Part shown: positions 45,144 through 55,200 of the stretch, one piece after another
How the letters are laid out: each line of letters opens with the position of its first letter
How positions within the stretch are numbered: position 1 is the stretch's first letter
DNA from: Spirochaetia bacterium UBA6919
Lineage (GTDB): Bacteria; Spirochaetota; UBA6919
Assembly (NCBI GenBank): GCA_002450905.1
Contig: DKAT01000084.1
Location: 69,575-133,574 of the forward strand
Reading direction: 5' to 3'
DNA: 64,000 nucleotides
Position numbers and translations under genes: made by a program
The notes under the pieces: generated by a model
The model's database searches: none
The model's input: the letters and a program-made list of their open reading frames with translations, nothing else
What the model was told of the DNA's origin: nothing

Positions 45144-45861
45144 TCTGTTCTTTAAAATCTGGATGTTCCTTATCACAGGCATTGGTGTTGCCATTGGAAT
45201 CCTTGTTATTTTAGCAGAAAATCTTTTACAAATTAAAAAATCGATTATCCCATTACTAATAAGACTCCATGCAAAGTTATGCCTCATATTTCATACAGTA
45301 GAAGTTATCGGAAAAGAAAATTTATTAAAAGAAAACCCGATAATTATTTTCGCAAATCATCAGAGCAATATGGATATTTTATTGTTAGACAGTATATTAA
45401 ATATACCATTCTGCTGGTTAGCCAAAGATAGTCTATTTAAAATCCCTGTATTTGGATGGCTCTTAAGGAATCTTGGTTACATCCCAGTTGAAAGAAATAT
45501 TTCCAGAAAGGCTAAAGAAGCAGTTAATGATGCATATCATAAATTAAATAAGGGGATTAGTATTATAATCTTTCCGGAAGGCACATGGAGTAATTATCCA
45601 GATAAAGTATTACCCTTTAAAAGTGGACTTTATCATCTTGCCAGGAATTCTCAGAAACCCCTCTTACCCATAACGATTATTAACAGCAATAAAATTAACC
45701 CTCCAGATACTTATACTATTCGTAAAGGCTCTATGAAAGTCATTTTTCACCCTATTATTTATCCAATAGAATATAAAGATCATGACAAAGATCAATTTAT
45801 CAAACTTACTCAATTGATTATTGAAAATGGATTATCTCAAATTTCGCACTTGCAAATATAA
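45136..45861 (+). CDS. plsC: 1-acyl-sn-glycerol-3-phosphate acyltransferase
   Basis: PlsC makes phosphatidic acid from lysophosphatidic acid at the inner membrane. The 241 residues have an N-terminal hydrophobic anchor (about 1-32), the catalytic box Asn-His-Gln-Ser-Asn-Met-Asp near 73-79 (HX4D) and Phe-Pro-Glu-Gly-Thr-Trp-Ser near 151-157. Its start lies inside the end of pcm. A 312-base non-coding gap follows before the signalling operon. Confidence 0.88.
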   Translation: MLSLFFKIWMFLITGIGVAIGILVILAENLLQIKKSIIPLLIRLHAKLCLIFHTVEVIGKENLLKENPIIIFANHQSNMDILLLDSILNIPFCWLAKDSLFKIPVFGWLLRNLGYIPVERNISRKAKEAVNDAYHKLNKGISIIIFPEGTWSNYPDKVLPFKSGLYHLARNSQKPLLPITIINSNKINPPDTYTIRKGSMKVIFHPIIYPIEYKDHDKDQFIKLTQLIIENGLSQISHLQI

Positions 45862-45998
45862 ATATATTGATGTCCTAATTAATGACATGAATACCAGATC
45901 TATTATTAAATATCCATGAATACACATAATTAGAATACTGTCATATTGTAATACAGTGTATGATTATAGTACATAATAAATTATATCTAATTTTCCTA

Positions 45999-46027
45999 TT
46001 GACATCTTTACTTTGGTTTATTATTCA
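45999..46027 (+). promoter_or_regulatory. Candidate promoter of the signalling operon
   Basis: A perfect TTGACA -35 (45999-46004) is followed 17 bases later by TATTCA (46022-46027, 4 of 6 matches). The start of transcription would be near 46034, giving a leader of about 140 bases before the REC-STAS gene. The leader contains the inverted repeat at 46104-46133 and GGAGGACAAATA at 46074-46085. Confidence 0.45.
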
Positions 46028-46103
46028 TTATAGGGTAACAGGATTAATAATCAGCCTGTGTCATTCAATAATTGGAGGACAAATAGATCGAGTAAATTAT
46101 TTC

Positions 46104-46133
46104 ACTTGTAAATCCAATATCAATTTTACAAGT
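46104..46133. promoter_or_regulatory. Inverted repeat ACTTGTAAA/TTTACAAGT, candidate operator
   Basis: Two perfect 9-base arms (46104-46112 and 46125-46133) have centres 21 bases apart, about two helical turns, as in operators for dimeric regulators. It lies 40 bases before the first ATG of the signalling operon. It could instead act as an RNA hairpin in the leader. Confidence 0.45.
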
Positions 46134-46173
46134 TAAAAATTCAGATGAAATCAATTTCATCAAAGGATTTCCA

Positions 46174-46938
46174 ATGACTCAGACAAAAACAATTTTACAT
46201 ACCGATGACGAAGATTATATTCTAGCTCAGATCAGTGCATTTCTTTCTAAAATAGGTTTTTATACATTGTCAGCCAATAATGGACATGATGCAATATCCA
46301 TTTTTAAACAAAGTAAACCGGATCTAGTTATTATCGATTATAATATGCCTGAAATGAATGGAATTGAATTATTAAATAAACTTAAATCCATCCATAAACA
46401 AACCCCAGTCATTATGCTCAGTGGAGAAACTGATATCCAAGTAGCTGTCCAGGCATTAAAAAACAACGCTGTTGATTTCCTATGCAAACCCGTAAATTAT
46501 AAACTTCTCGAGTCTTCTATTTATGAAGCTCTGACCCGATCTAAATTACAATCATATGAATCAAAGTATCAGGGATCTCTAATAACTCTTGAAAATATAA
46601 TTCATCAGGGTAAGGATATATCTATTTTAAAAGTTCATGTTCCTCTCGATGAAATCACCAGTTCAACCATCAAAGAAAATATAAATACTTTAATGGAAAA
46701 GAAATCCATCAATAAAGCTGTTATTCTCTCACTCAATCTGGTAGAATATATCAACAACATAGGATTTCATCTCTTACTTGAAATAAATCACAACCTTAGC
46801 AATGCGGGACATCAGATGATTCTTAGTGAACTCAGTCCTGCCGTCGATCAATTCTTTAAACAAATCAGCTACCCGGCTTATTTTATATATGTCCAGGAAT
46901 TGGATATAGCAATATCAAAAATATTAAAAAATGAATGA
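46174..46938 (+). CDS. Response regulator with STAS output domain (REC-STAS)
   Basis: This 254-residue protein has a REC domain at about 5-120 with the phospho-acceptor Asp55 (Ile-Ile-Asp-Tyr-Asn-Met-Pro), acidic residues Asp11-Asp12 and Lys105. After a linker, residues 150-254 form an STAS-like domain. The STAS loop reads Tyr-Ile-Asn-Asn-Ile-Gly-Phe: the Ser phosphorylated in SpoIIAA/RsbV is replaced by Ile196 (Asn195 before it), so regulation by serine phosphorylation is unlikely and phosphorylation of Asp55 probably controls it. A linkage to the RsbW-like/STAS pair elsewhere in the window is possible. AAAGGA precedes the ATG. It is the first gene of the six-gene operon. Confidence 0.82.
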   Translation: MTQTKTILHTDDEDYILAQISAFLSKIGFYTLSANNGHDAISIFKQSKPDLVIIDYNMPEMNGIELLNKLKSIHKQTPVIMLSGETDIQVAVQALKNNAVDFLCKPVNYKLLESSIYEALTRSKLQSYESKYQGSLITLENIIHQGKDISILKVHVPLDEITSSTIKENINTLMEKKSINKAVILSLNLVEYINNIGFHLLLEINHNLSNAGHQMILSELSPAVDQFFKQISYPAYFIYVQELDIAISKILKNE

Positions 46939-46948
46939 GGTATAAGAA

Positions 46949-47332
46949 ATGTCTGATAAGAAAAAAATATTACTTGTTGATGATGACGACATCACCCGTA
47001 CACAGGTTTCAAGTGTGCTTTCTGATTATGATTGCACAGAAGCATCAGATGCCAGAAGTGCATTAAAAATTATTGATCATCAGATCTTTCATTTAATCAT
47101 ACTCGATGTCCGTATGCCAGAAATGGATGGCTTTGAATGTGCAAGATTAATCATGGCACGCGGCTATGGAACACCAATTATTTTCTTGACTGGAGAAGAT
47201 ACCTCCTTTGATAAATTAAAAGGTGTTCTAGTTGGCTCAACTGATTATATCACAAAGCCATTTAGTAATCAGGATCTCCTATTGCGTGTTCAAATGCAAC
47301 TGAATCAATATATCGAAAAAATCATTGATTAA
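46949..47332 (+). CDS. Single-domain response regulator (REC)
   Basis: This 127-residue protein is a REC domain only: acidic pocket in Val-Asp-Asp-Asp-Asp, phospho-acceptor Asp53 in Ile-Leu-Asp-Val-Arg-Met-Pro-Glu-Met-Asp-Gly, Thr in the Thr-Gly-Glu loop and Lys in Thr-Lys-Pro-Phe. Likely a diffusible messenger or phosphate shuttle. GAGG precedes the ATG. It follows the REC-STAS gene by 10 bases. Confidence 0.88.
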   Translation: MSDKKKILLVDDDDITRTQVSSVLSDYDCTEASDARSALKIIDHQIFHLIILDVRMPEMDGFECARLIMARGYGTPIIFLTGEDTSFDKLKGVLVGSTDYITKPFSNQDLLLRVQMQLNQYIEKIID

Positions 47333-47381
47333 GGACTTGTCGATCGATGGAGGACAAATAATCTATGGAAGGTTATTAGTT

Positions 47382-50300
47382 TTGAAAAGTTCAGTTACTA
47401 AATATTATATCTTATCAATAATTATATTATTTGCTATTGTATTGCAAATCTCACACGCCTATTTAATCTATCACAAGACTCAATTGAATAAACAAACATG
47501 GCTTGAGTATAATCAAAGTGCCGCAAATTATAATAAACTCTTGCTCCAATTAAAAGGATATTTCGGGTATGGTGGATTCATCCATCATTTTAAGAACTAT
47601 GTTCTAAGAAAAGATCGTTCCAGAGAACCCTTGATTGAATCAAACCTTAGAAAGATCTTTCGGGTGATAGATAAATTTGATCATTTCAATTTAAATGCTG
47701 AAGAAAAAAAGGCTATATTACAAATTAGAGAAGTAGCCAACGAATATCAATTCAAGTATAATCAAAATAATTACATTAATGATAAGGATTTTATAAAAAA
47801 AAATACCCACGATATAGATAATAATGTAAAAGTAAATGATACCAAGGCATTAAATGGTTTTCTAATACTAGAACAATCCATTGATAAACGAATGAAACAT
47901 CATGAAAATGAGGCTCACAAAACCATCATGGAAACTAATCAGGTTATTTTTTATGGATTATTTTTTGTCGCCATGACAATAATTTTAGCCATAGTTATAA
48001 TACTGTATTTAAAAAAAATGACCTTCCTGAATAATCAATTGGAAGACTCGAGAAATTATGCAAATACTCTACTCAATGTTGCACCTAATGCTATTCTCAC
48101 ATCTGATGATAAGGGAAATATACTTTCAGCAAACCTACAAGCAAGCATTCTTTTTGGATATACTTGTTCTGAATTAAAAACCAGTAAAATGTATGATCTA
48201 TTTCCTCAAGAATACAGACAAGAGTACGATAGAGTCATGCATCAATTCATTCAGAACTTCGAGTTATTTAAAATGAATAATGAAATGGATATTTTTGCTA
48301 TCAATCATCAAAAACAGCTTATCCATGTTGCAATGGGTGTAAATTCTGTTAATATCAATAATAAGATTGTTATAGTCTATATAATACGTGATCTTACACG
48401 GCAAAAACAATTCGAAAATCAGATTATTCTAGCTAAAATTGAGGCTGAAAAAGCAAATCATGCTAAGAGTATTTTCCTTGCTAATATGAGCCATGAAATC
48501 CGTACCCCCATGAATGCTATTATTGGTTTGAACCATCTGCTACAAAAAACAGCTCTTACTCAAAAGCAGTTAGATTATGCAGTTAAAGTAGAACGTTCAG
48601 CTCAAAATCTCTTGGGGATTATAAATGACATTCTGGATTTCTCAAAAATAGAAGCTGGTAAGCTGGATATCGATAATATGCCGTTTTATCTCAATACTGT
48701 ACTGGATAATATGGCATATATCTCCAGTCCAAAGATCGATGATCAAAGAATAGAAGTTATTATTGATGTTGATAAGGATGTCCCTCTTGATTTAATTGGC
48801 GATCCGCTACGGCTTCAGCAGATCTTAAATAATTTACTGAGCAATGCCATTAAATTTACATCAAAAGGAGAAATTCTTGTACAAGTTAGAGTCATCGAAC
48901 ATATTAACGATGATAATGTGATGTTAATTTTTTCAGTAAAAGATACAGGGATTGGTATTTCTGAAGAGCAGATGAAAATATTATTTCAACCATTTATGCA
49001 GGCGGATATTTCTACGACACGAAAATATGGAGGTACAGGACTTGGATTGACAATAAGCCACAAGTTAGTTGATCTTTTAAAAGGTAATATCGTTGTTGAA
49101 AGCGTACCGGGAGCAGGTAGCATATTTTATTTCACTGTACCATTAGGCATTCAAAAGGATAAAGATAATCATTATAGCATTCCATACGATGAAATCAAGG
49201 GATTAAATGTCCTGGTAGTCGATGATAATCCTACATCCAGAAAGGTTTTAAAAGAATATCTTGAAGATTTCTCATTCCAGGTCATGACGGTTCAATCAGG
49301 TTTTGATGCTATAAATCTCTTAAATAAAAATGAGTTATTGGGGGATATACCTTTCGATCTCATTCTCATGGACTGGCATATGGAAGGTATGGACGGAATT
49401 GAAACAATCAAACAAATTAGGCAGAAAATCAAATTGTCAAATAATATAAAATTTATTATGGTAACTGCTTATGGAAGAGATGATGTCTTCTTACAAGCTC
49501 AAAGCGTTAATATCGATGCTTTCCTTATAAAACCATTTAGTCAGTCTATATTATTTGATTCCATTTTGTCTATTTTCAATCTGGATGATACAAATAACCC
49601 TGAGAATAAAGTCAAATCACATTCCAAGACCACAGAACAACTCAATTCTATCAGAGGAGCCAAAATCCTTATAGTTGAAGATAACGATAACAATCAACAG
49701 GTAGCAAAAGAAATTCTCGAACAAGAGAACTTCTGGATTACCATCGCAAATCATGGTGCAGAAGCCATTGAATTAATCCCAGATCACAACGGTAAATCAA
49801 AATTCGACCTCATCCTGATGGATCTTCAAATGCCAGTGATGGATGGATATTATGCTACTAAACATATCCGGGAACAACTCAAATTAACAAATCTTCCTAT
49901 CATTGCTATGACAGCTGAAGCTATAAAAGGTATACAAGATAAGATTTTAAAGGCAGGTATGAATGATTATATTTCAAAACCCTTCGATCCACAGGAATTA
50001 TTAAACTGTTTAATTAACTGGATTCCTAAAGGGAACAGGGAATATTTCATGCCTCAGGAAGATGATCAGGATAATGTTATTGTAGAAGAAAATATCCCAG
50101 ATCTTGACGGGATAAATATTAATATAGGTTTATTAAGAACCAATAACAATAAAAAGCTCTTTCAGCACCTCATATTTCAGTTCAATTTAAAGAATTATAA
50201 CTTTGTAAAAAATATCAGGCAAAATGTATTAAACAATCACAGAGAATTAGTCCAGCGTATGGTTCACACTTTAAAAGGAGTTTCTGGGAGTATAGGTGCT

Positions 50301-50723
50301 GTCAATCTACAAAAACAACTTATTGAATTTGAAAAAGTCATTCTAAAAAATGATCTGAACATGGATGCTTTAAACCCCTACTTACAGGACATCGATAATG
50401 AAATGAATCGTATCTTCTATTCTATTACTCAATACGAAAATAACATGCAAAAATCAAAATCTCATGTTTCAAGAAATCAATATCAATTCGACCCACAACA
50501 AATTAAACAATTACTTATCAAACTAGAAGAAAATCTAAAAAATTACAGTACCCAGGCAAATGATATACTGACACAGGTTAAAAATATTCTAATCCAACTA
50601 AACCTATGGGAGCAATTCAAACATATTGAAACTTTCATTAATAATTACTTGTTTGAGAAAGCGATTATCGTATTACATGACATCCAGAAGTTAGTGGATG
50701 AAAAAATAGGAGTATCACGTTGA
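47382..50723 (+). CDS. Hybrid sensor histidine kinase (TM-PAS-HisKA-HATPase-REC-REC-HPt)
   Basis: This 1113-residue kinase starts at TTG 47382 with AAGG 9 bases upstream. That start aligns its N-terminus with the paralogue at 52258; the longer frame from 47325 is not preferred. Order: transmembrane helix (about 10-30), periplasmic region with Gly-Tyr-Gly-Gly-Phe-Ile-His-His-Phe-Lys-Asn near 62-72, second helix (about 190-212), PAS (about 220-345), HisKA with His371 (Met-Ser-His-Glu-Ile-Arg-Thr-Pro), HATPase with N and G boxes, REC1 (Leu-Met-Asp-Trp), REC2 (Leu-Met-Asp-Leu) and an HPt with His962. All phosphorelay residues are present. It overlaps the next gene. Confidence 0.9.
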   Translation: MKSSVTKYYILSIIILFAIVLQISHAYLIYHKTQLNKQTWLEYNQSAANYNKLLLQLKGYFGYGGFIHHFKNYVLRKDRSREPLIESNLRKIFRVIDKFDHFNLNAEEKKAILQIREVANEYQFKYNQNNYINDKDFIKKNTHDIDNNVKVNDTKALNGFLILEQSIDKRMKHHENEAHKTIMETNQVIFYGLFFVAMTIILAIVIILYLKKMTFLNNQLEDSRNYANTLLNVAPNAILTSDDKGNILSANLQASILFGYTCSELKTSKMYDLFPQEYRQEYDRVMHQFIQNFELFKMNNEMDIFAINHQKQLIHVAMGVNSVNINNKIVIVYIIRDLTRQKQFENQIILAKIEAEKANHAKSIFLANMSHEIRTPMNAIIGLNHLLQKTALTQKQLDYAVKVERSAQNLLGIINDILDFSKIEAGKLDIDNMPFYLNTVLDNMAYISSPKIDDQRIEVIIDVDKDVPLDLIGDPLRLQQILNNLLSNAIKFTSKGEILVQVRVIEHINDDNVMLIFSVKDTGIGISEEQMKILFQPFMQADISTTRKYGGTGLGLTISHKLVDLLKGNIVVESVPGAGSIFYFTVPLGIQKDKDNHYSIPYDEIKGLNVLVVDDNPTSRKVLKEYLEDFSFQVMTVQSGFDAINLLNKNELLGDIPFDLILMDWHMEGMDGIETIKQIRQKIKLSNNIKFIMVTAYGRDDVFLQAQSVNIDAFLIKPFSQSILFDSILSIFNLDDTNNPENKVKSHSKTTEQLNSIRGAKILIVEDNDNNQQVAKEILEQENFWITIANHGAEAIELIPDHNGKSKFDLILMDLQMPVMDGYYATKHIREQLKLTNLPIIAMTAEAIKGIQDKILKAGMNDYISKPFDPQELLNCLINWIPKGNREYFMPQEDDQDNVIVEENIPDLDGININIGLLRTNNNKKLFQHLIFQFNLKNYNFVKNIRQNVLNNHRELVQRMVHTLKGVSGSIGAVNLQKQLIEFEKVILKNDLNMDALNPYLQDIDNEMNRIFYSITQYENNMQKSKSHVSRNQYQFDPQQIKQLLIKLEENLKNYSTQANDILTQVKNILIQLNLWEQFKHIETFINNYLFEKAIIVLHDIQKLVDEKIGVSR

Positions 50724-51112
50724 ATAATTCTATAAAGAAAACTATTTTAGTCGTCGACGATACCCCGGAGAATATTGATATCCTGAGTGGCATTTTAAGT
50801 GATCGATATTTTGTGAAAGCGGCTATCAATGGGGATATCGCTCTAAAAATTATTAACAATCATCACTTGGATCTAATTCTTCTCGATATCATGATGCCAG
50901 AAATGGATGGTTATGAAGTACTTAAGCAAATTAAAGAAAACACCATCACATCAGGAATACCCGTTATCTTTGTTACCGCCAATGAAAAGCACAATTTAGA
51001 ATACAATCAAAATATAGAAGGATATCTTCAAAAACCTATTGATCCAAATACGACTCTTGAACTTATAGAAAATATATTAACTAATCACCATTTAAAGAGC
51101 GTTACTAATTAA
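50720..51112 (+). CDS. Single-domain response regulator (REC)
   Basis: This 130-residue REC protein has Val-Val-Asp-Asp-Thr-Pro-Glu-Asn and the phospho-acceptor Asp in Leu-Leu-Asp-Ile-Met-Met-Pro-Glu-Met-Asp-Gly-Tyr, close in sequence to the N-terminal REC of the next gene. The start is TTG at 50720 with AGGAG 7 bases upstream, overlapping the preceding TGA stop. There is no output domain. Confidence 0.85.
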   Translation: MNNSIKKTILVVDDTPENIDILSGILSDRYFVKAAINGDIALKIINNHHLDLILLDIMMPEMDGYEVLKQIKENTITSGIPVIFVTANEKHNLEYNQNIEGYLQKPIDPNTTLELIENILTNHHLKSVTN

Positions 51113-51157
51113 TTCCAATTATATTTTATATAACGCATGAGTGAACAAGGAGTTAAA

Positions 51158-52261
51158 ATGAATAAGAAGAACACCATACTCATAGTAGACGATACACCAG
51201 AAAATATTGATATTATGGATGGTTTGTTGAGAAGTGATTATAAAATTAAAGTAGCCACCAATGGCAAAATGGCAGTTAAAATTGTGGAAACCACTGAGCC
51301 ACCAGACCTCATCCTTCTTGATATAATGATGCCAGAAATGGATGGATACGAAGCCTGTCAGCAAATTAAAATGAATTCAAAATCAAAAGATGTTCCCATT
51401 ATCTTTATCACAGCAAGAACTAGTATTGATGACGTTGTAAAAGGTTTTGAACTTGGTGCAATCGACTATGTCACAAAACCATTCAATCCTCCTGAACTCT
51501 TGGCTAGGGTCAAAACTCATATCAGTTTAAAAGAAAGTTATCGGATCATATCTCAGAAAAATCAAGAGCAAAAGGAATTACTCCATGTTATGTGCCATGA
51601 TTTGGCTAATCCCATCAGTTTCATCAAGGGAATTATCGATCTGGCTAAGAACGATCCTGCTATCTATCAGCGTATGGAAAATCACATGATCACTGCCATG
51701 AAAAATGGATCTGAAGTCATCAATATGGTACGACAAATGAGAGCCATTGAGGAAAATAAGTACAAACTTCATATAATAGATTTGTCATTCAGCCTGTTGT
51801 TAAATGAATCCCTTCAAATTATCTCTCATAAAATAAATAAAAAAAATATTAAGATAATAGAGTGTATAGAAGAAGAGATCTATATCTATGTAGAGAGAAC
51901 ATCCTTTATTAATTCAGTGATGAATAATTTATTAACAAATGCGATTAAATTTTCAGAACCCGATTCAGAAATTCATATCCACGCAAATAAAATACAAAAT
52001 CAGATTCAAATTACCGTACAAGACTTTGGTATTGGAATGTCTCAAAAATTAATCGATGATGTATTTGATCTGAACAAACCCACCAGTCGTAAGGGAACTG
52101 CAGGGGAAACAGGAACAGGTTTTGGAATGCCTTTGGTCAAAAAGTTTGTTAATCTATATGGTGGTGAAATTTGTATATCATCCACAGAAAAACAGGATGG
52201 CATAACAAACCATGGTACAAAAATTAATCTGATACTAAAATCTGGAGATTCTAATAAATGA
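51158..52261 (+). CDS. Soluble REC-histidine kinase
   Basis: This 367-residue cytoplasmic protein has an N-terminal REC domain (Asp in Leu-Leu-Asp-Ile-Met-Met-Pro), then HisKA with His in Val-Met-Cys-His-Asp-Leu-Ala-Asn-Pro, and a HATPase with Asn-Ala-Ile-Lys-Phe-Ser and Gly-Thr-Gly-Phe-Gly-Met. It lacks membrane segments, so it may receive phosphate from one kinase and signal to another. The ATG at 51158 has AAGGAG 5 bases upstream and is preferred to ATG 51137. It overlaps the next kinase gene by four bases. Confidence 0.88.
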   Translation: MNKKNTILIVDDTPENIDIMDGLLRSDYKIKVATNGKMAVKIVETTEPPDLILLDIMMPEMDGYEACQQIKMNSKSKDVPIIFITARTSIDDVVKGFELGAIDYVTKPFNPPELLARVKTHISLKESYRIISQKNQEQKELLHVMCHDLANPISFIKGIIDLAKNDPAIYQRMENHMITAMKNGSEVINMVRQMRAIEENKYKLHIIDLSFSLLLNESLQIISHKINKKNIKIIECIEEEIYIYVERTSFINSVMNNLLTNAIKFSEPDSEIHIHANKIQNQIQITVQDFGIGMSQKLIDDVFDLNKPTSRKGTAGETGTGFGMPLVKKFVNLYGGEICISSTEKQDGITNHGTKINLILKSGDSNK

Positions 52262-55200
52262 AGCATTTCAAAAAATACTTTGTTAGTGTTACTATAGTTC
52301 TTGTCGCTGTACTTATCTTACAAATCCTCTATGGGCTCATGATCTACGAAAGAATTCTTCATAGCAAGCAACGATGGACACAATATAACAACATTGCATT
52401 AAAATTTAATGCTAAATTGTATGAATTGAAGAGCCATTTCGGATACGGAGGTTTCATACATCATTTTAAAAATCTTGTCTTACGCAAGGATGTATACTTT
52501 ATTCCTTTGATAGATAGCGAAATAAAGATTATTTTAAAGCAAATTAAATCCTTTGAAAATCTTCAACTGACATCAGAGGAACGTTCCGCACTGAGTAACA
52601 TTAAAAATACCATAGAGGAATATCAATTCAAGTATCTGCATATCAGGGATATTAATTTAAAAAACATTTCTGAAAAACAAATTGATGCAATTGTTAAAGT
52701 AGATGACTCAAGAGCCTTTCATGCATTTAATATCCTTGAACAATCCAGGATTAAAAGAAACACAAATCATCTGGAAGTGACTGAAAAAGCATTGGAAACC
52801 ACAACACTTATTATTCAGGGAGGGTTTTTCTTTCTAATTCTAACAATAGTAAAAGGATTTATCATCATCTATAATTTACGTAAAAAAGATATTGTAAATA
52901 CAAAACTCGATGAAACTTTAAAATATTTTAACAGCATCGTTGAAATGGCTCCCGATGCAATCATTACATCAAATTCTTCAGGAAACATTCTTTTAGCCAA
53001 TAAACAGGCAGTAAATCTTTTTGGATACACAAAAAACGAATTCTCCTCACTAACTATTGAAGATCTTACGCCCCATGAGTATCGCCATCACCACACATAT
53101 TTAAGAAAGGATTATTTGAAGGAACCTGGAATCCGTGAAATGAACAGGGGTTTAGAAATTTTTGCCCTCCACAAAAACAGCGATAAAATCCCGGTTTCTA
53201 TAGGTTTAAATACTATTGAATTAAATGGATCTCAAATAGTCATCGCAATTATTCGTAATCTCACACAACAAAAACAAATTGAAAACAAATTTAAATTACT
53301 TATGTCAGATATTTCTGAACACAAGATTATTGAATTAGAACTCAAAAATGCAAAAGAACTGGCTGAATCAGCGGCAAAAGCAAAATCAGAATTCCTTGCA
53401 AATATGAGCCACGAAATACGCACCCCTTTGAATGCCATCCTCGGTATGAACCATCTTCTCCAGACTACTAAACTTGATTTACGACAAAAGGATTACTCAA
53501 ATAAAATTGATAAATCAGCTAAGAATCTTTTAGGCATTATAAATGATATATTAGACTTCTCTAAAATCGAGGCTGGAAAACTTACTATCGAGAACATCCC
53601 ATTCAATTTAGATGAACTCATGATGAATCTTGTAAGTCTTTTTGAATTGAAAATTAAAGAAAAGAATCTTGAGTTAGTTATCTCAGTAGAACAGGATGTC
53701 CCACTAAACCTTATTGGAGATCCTTTAAGAATAACACAAATCCTCACCAATCTAACAAGTAATGCTATTAAGTTTACTGAACAAGGTGAAGTTATAATTA
53801 ATATCCAACTGGATGAGCAAATTGATAAAGATGATATTGTCATCACTTTCTCAATAAAGGATACAGGAATTGGACTCAGTAAAGAACAGCAAAATATTCT
53901 CTTCCAATCGTTTACTCAAGCTGATTCAAGTATCACAAGAAAATATGGCGGCACTGGACTTGGTTTAGCAATTAGTCATAGATTGGTTTCATTGATGGGA
54001 GGTAAAATATATGTTGAAAGTGAATTAGGAAAGGGAAGTCATTTTTCATTCACGGCAAAACTGGGGATTCAACAATACACTAAAAATAATTTTACGTTAA
54101 TTAATAAAAAAATTAACCAATTAAAAGTTCTCGTTGTTGATGATAGCGATTTGACACGCAAAATTTTAACACGTTATCTTAAATCTTTTATAAAGAAAAT
54201 TAAAGATGTTGATTCAGGATACAAGGCTATAAATGAATTGAAATTAACAAATAACAACCGAAAAGATAAATACGATCTTGTTATTATTGATTGGAAAATG
54301 CCAGACATGGATGGTTTCAAAACAATTGAAATGATTCAAAATACTGAAGATATCACCCATATCCCTAAAATTATATTAATAACAGGCTGGTCATATGAAG
54401 ATATGGTCAATCAGGCCCAGAATGTTAAAATTGATGCTTTCCTGATAAAACCTATTCACCAGTCAACTTTATTTGATACCATCATGACAATCTTCAGTCA
54501 CTATATCCCTAATAAAACGGAATTTGATATCGAAAATATTACTCATTCAGGACTGCATAATATCCGTGGCGCTAAAATCCTTTTGGTAGAAGACAATGAA
54601 ATAAATCAACAGGTCGCAAAAGAGATTCTTGAGCATGAGAATTTCCGTGTTACCGTTGCAAAAAATGGACAGAAAGCCATCAACATTCTCACTCAAGTGA
54701 GTGATACACAAAACTTTGATCTTGTTTTGATGGATCTTCAAATGCCAATTCTCGATGGCTATAAAGCATCACAACAAATCAGAGAAGATCTTAAATTGTT
54801 AGAATTGCCCATAATAGCTATGACAGCGGATGTTATGGAAGGAGTGAAAGAAAGTGTCTACCAGTCAGGAATGAATGACTATATTACCAAACCCATTGAC
54901 CCTCAAAAGCTCTTTGAGAGCATTGTAAAATGGGTTAAACCTGGTATACGTGAAAACTTTTATCCGGGTGAACAGTTAGTTCATACAAATAACACTAAGG
55001 ATCATAAAGAATTTCCTTTTCTGGATGGCATTGACATTCAAATTGGTTTAAAACGTGTTTATCAGAACACCAAACTATATAAAAGACTTCTTATTCAGTT
55101 TAAACAGAAAAACGGATTGTTCTTAGAAGAACTTCAGCAAATGATCAAGGATGGGAGTCATAAGGACTTAAAACTACTCCTCCACACCATCAAAGGTATT

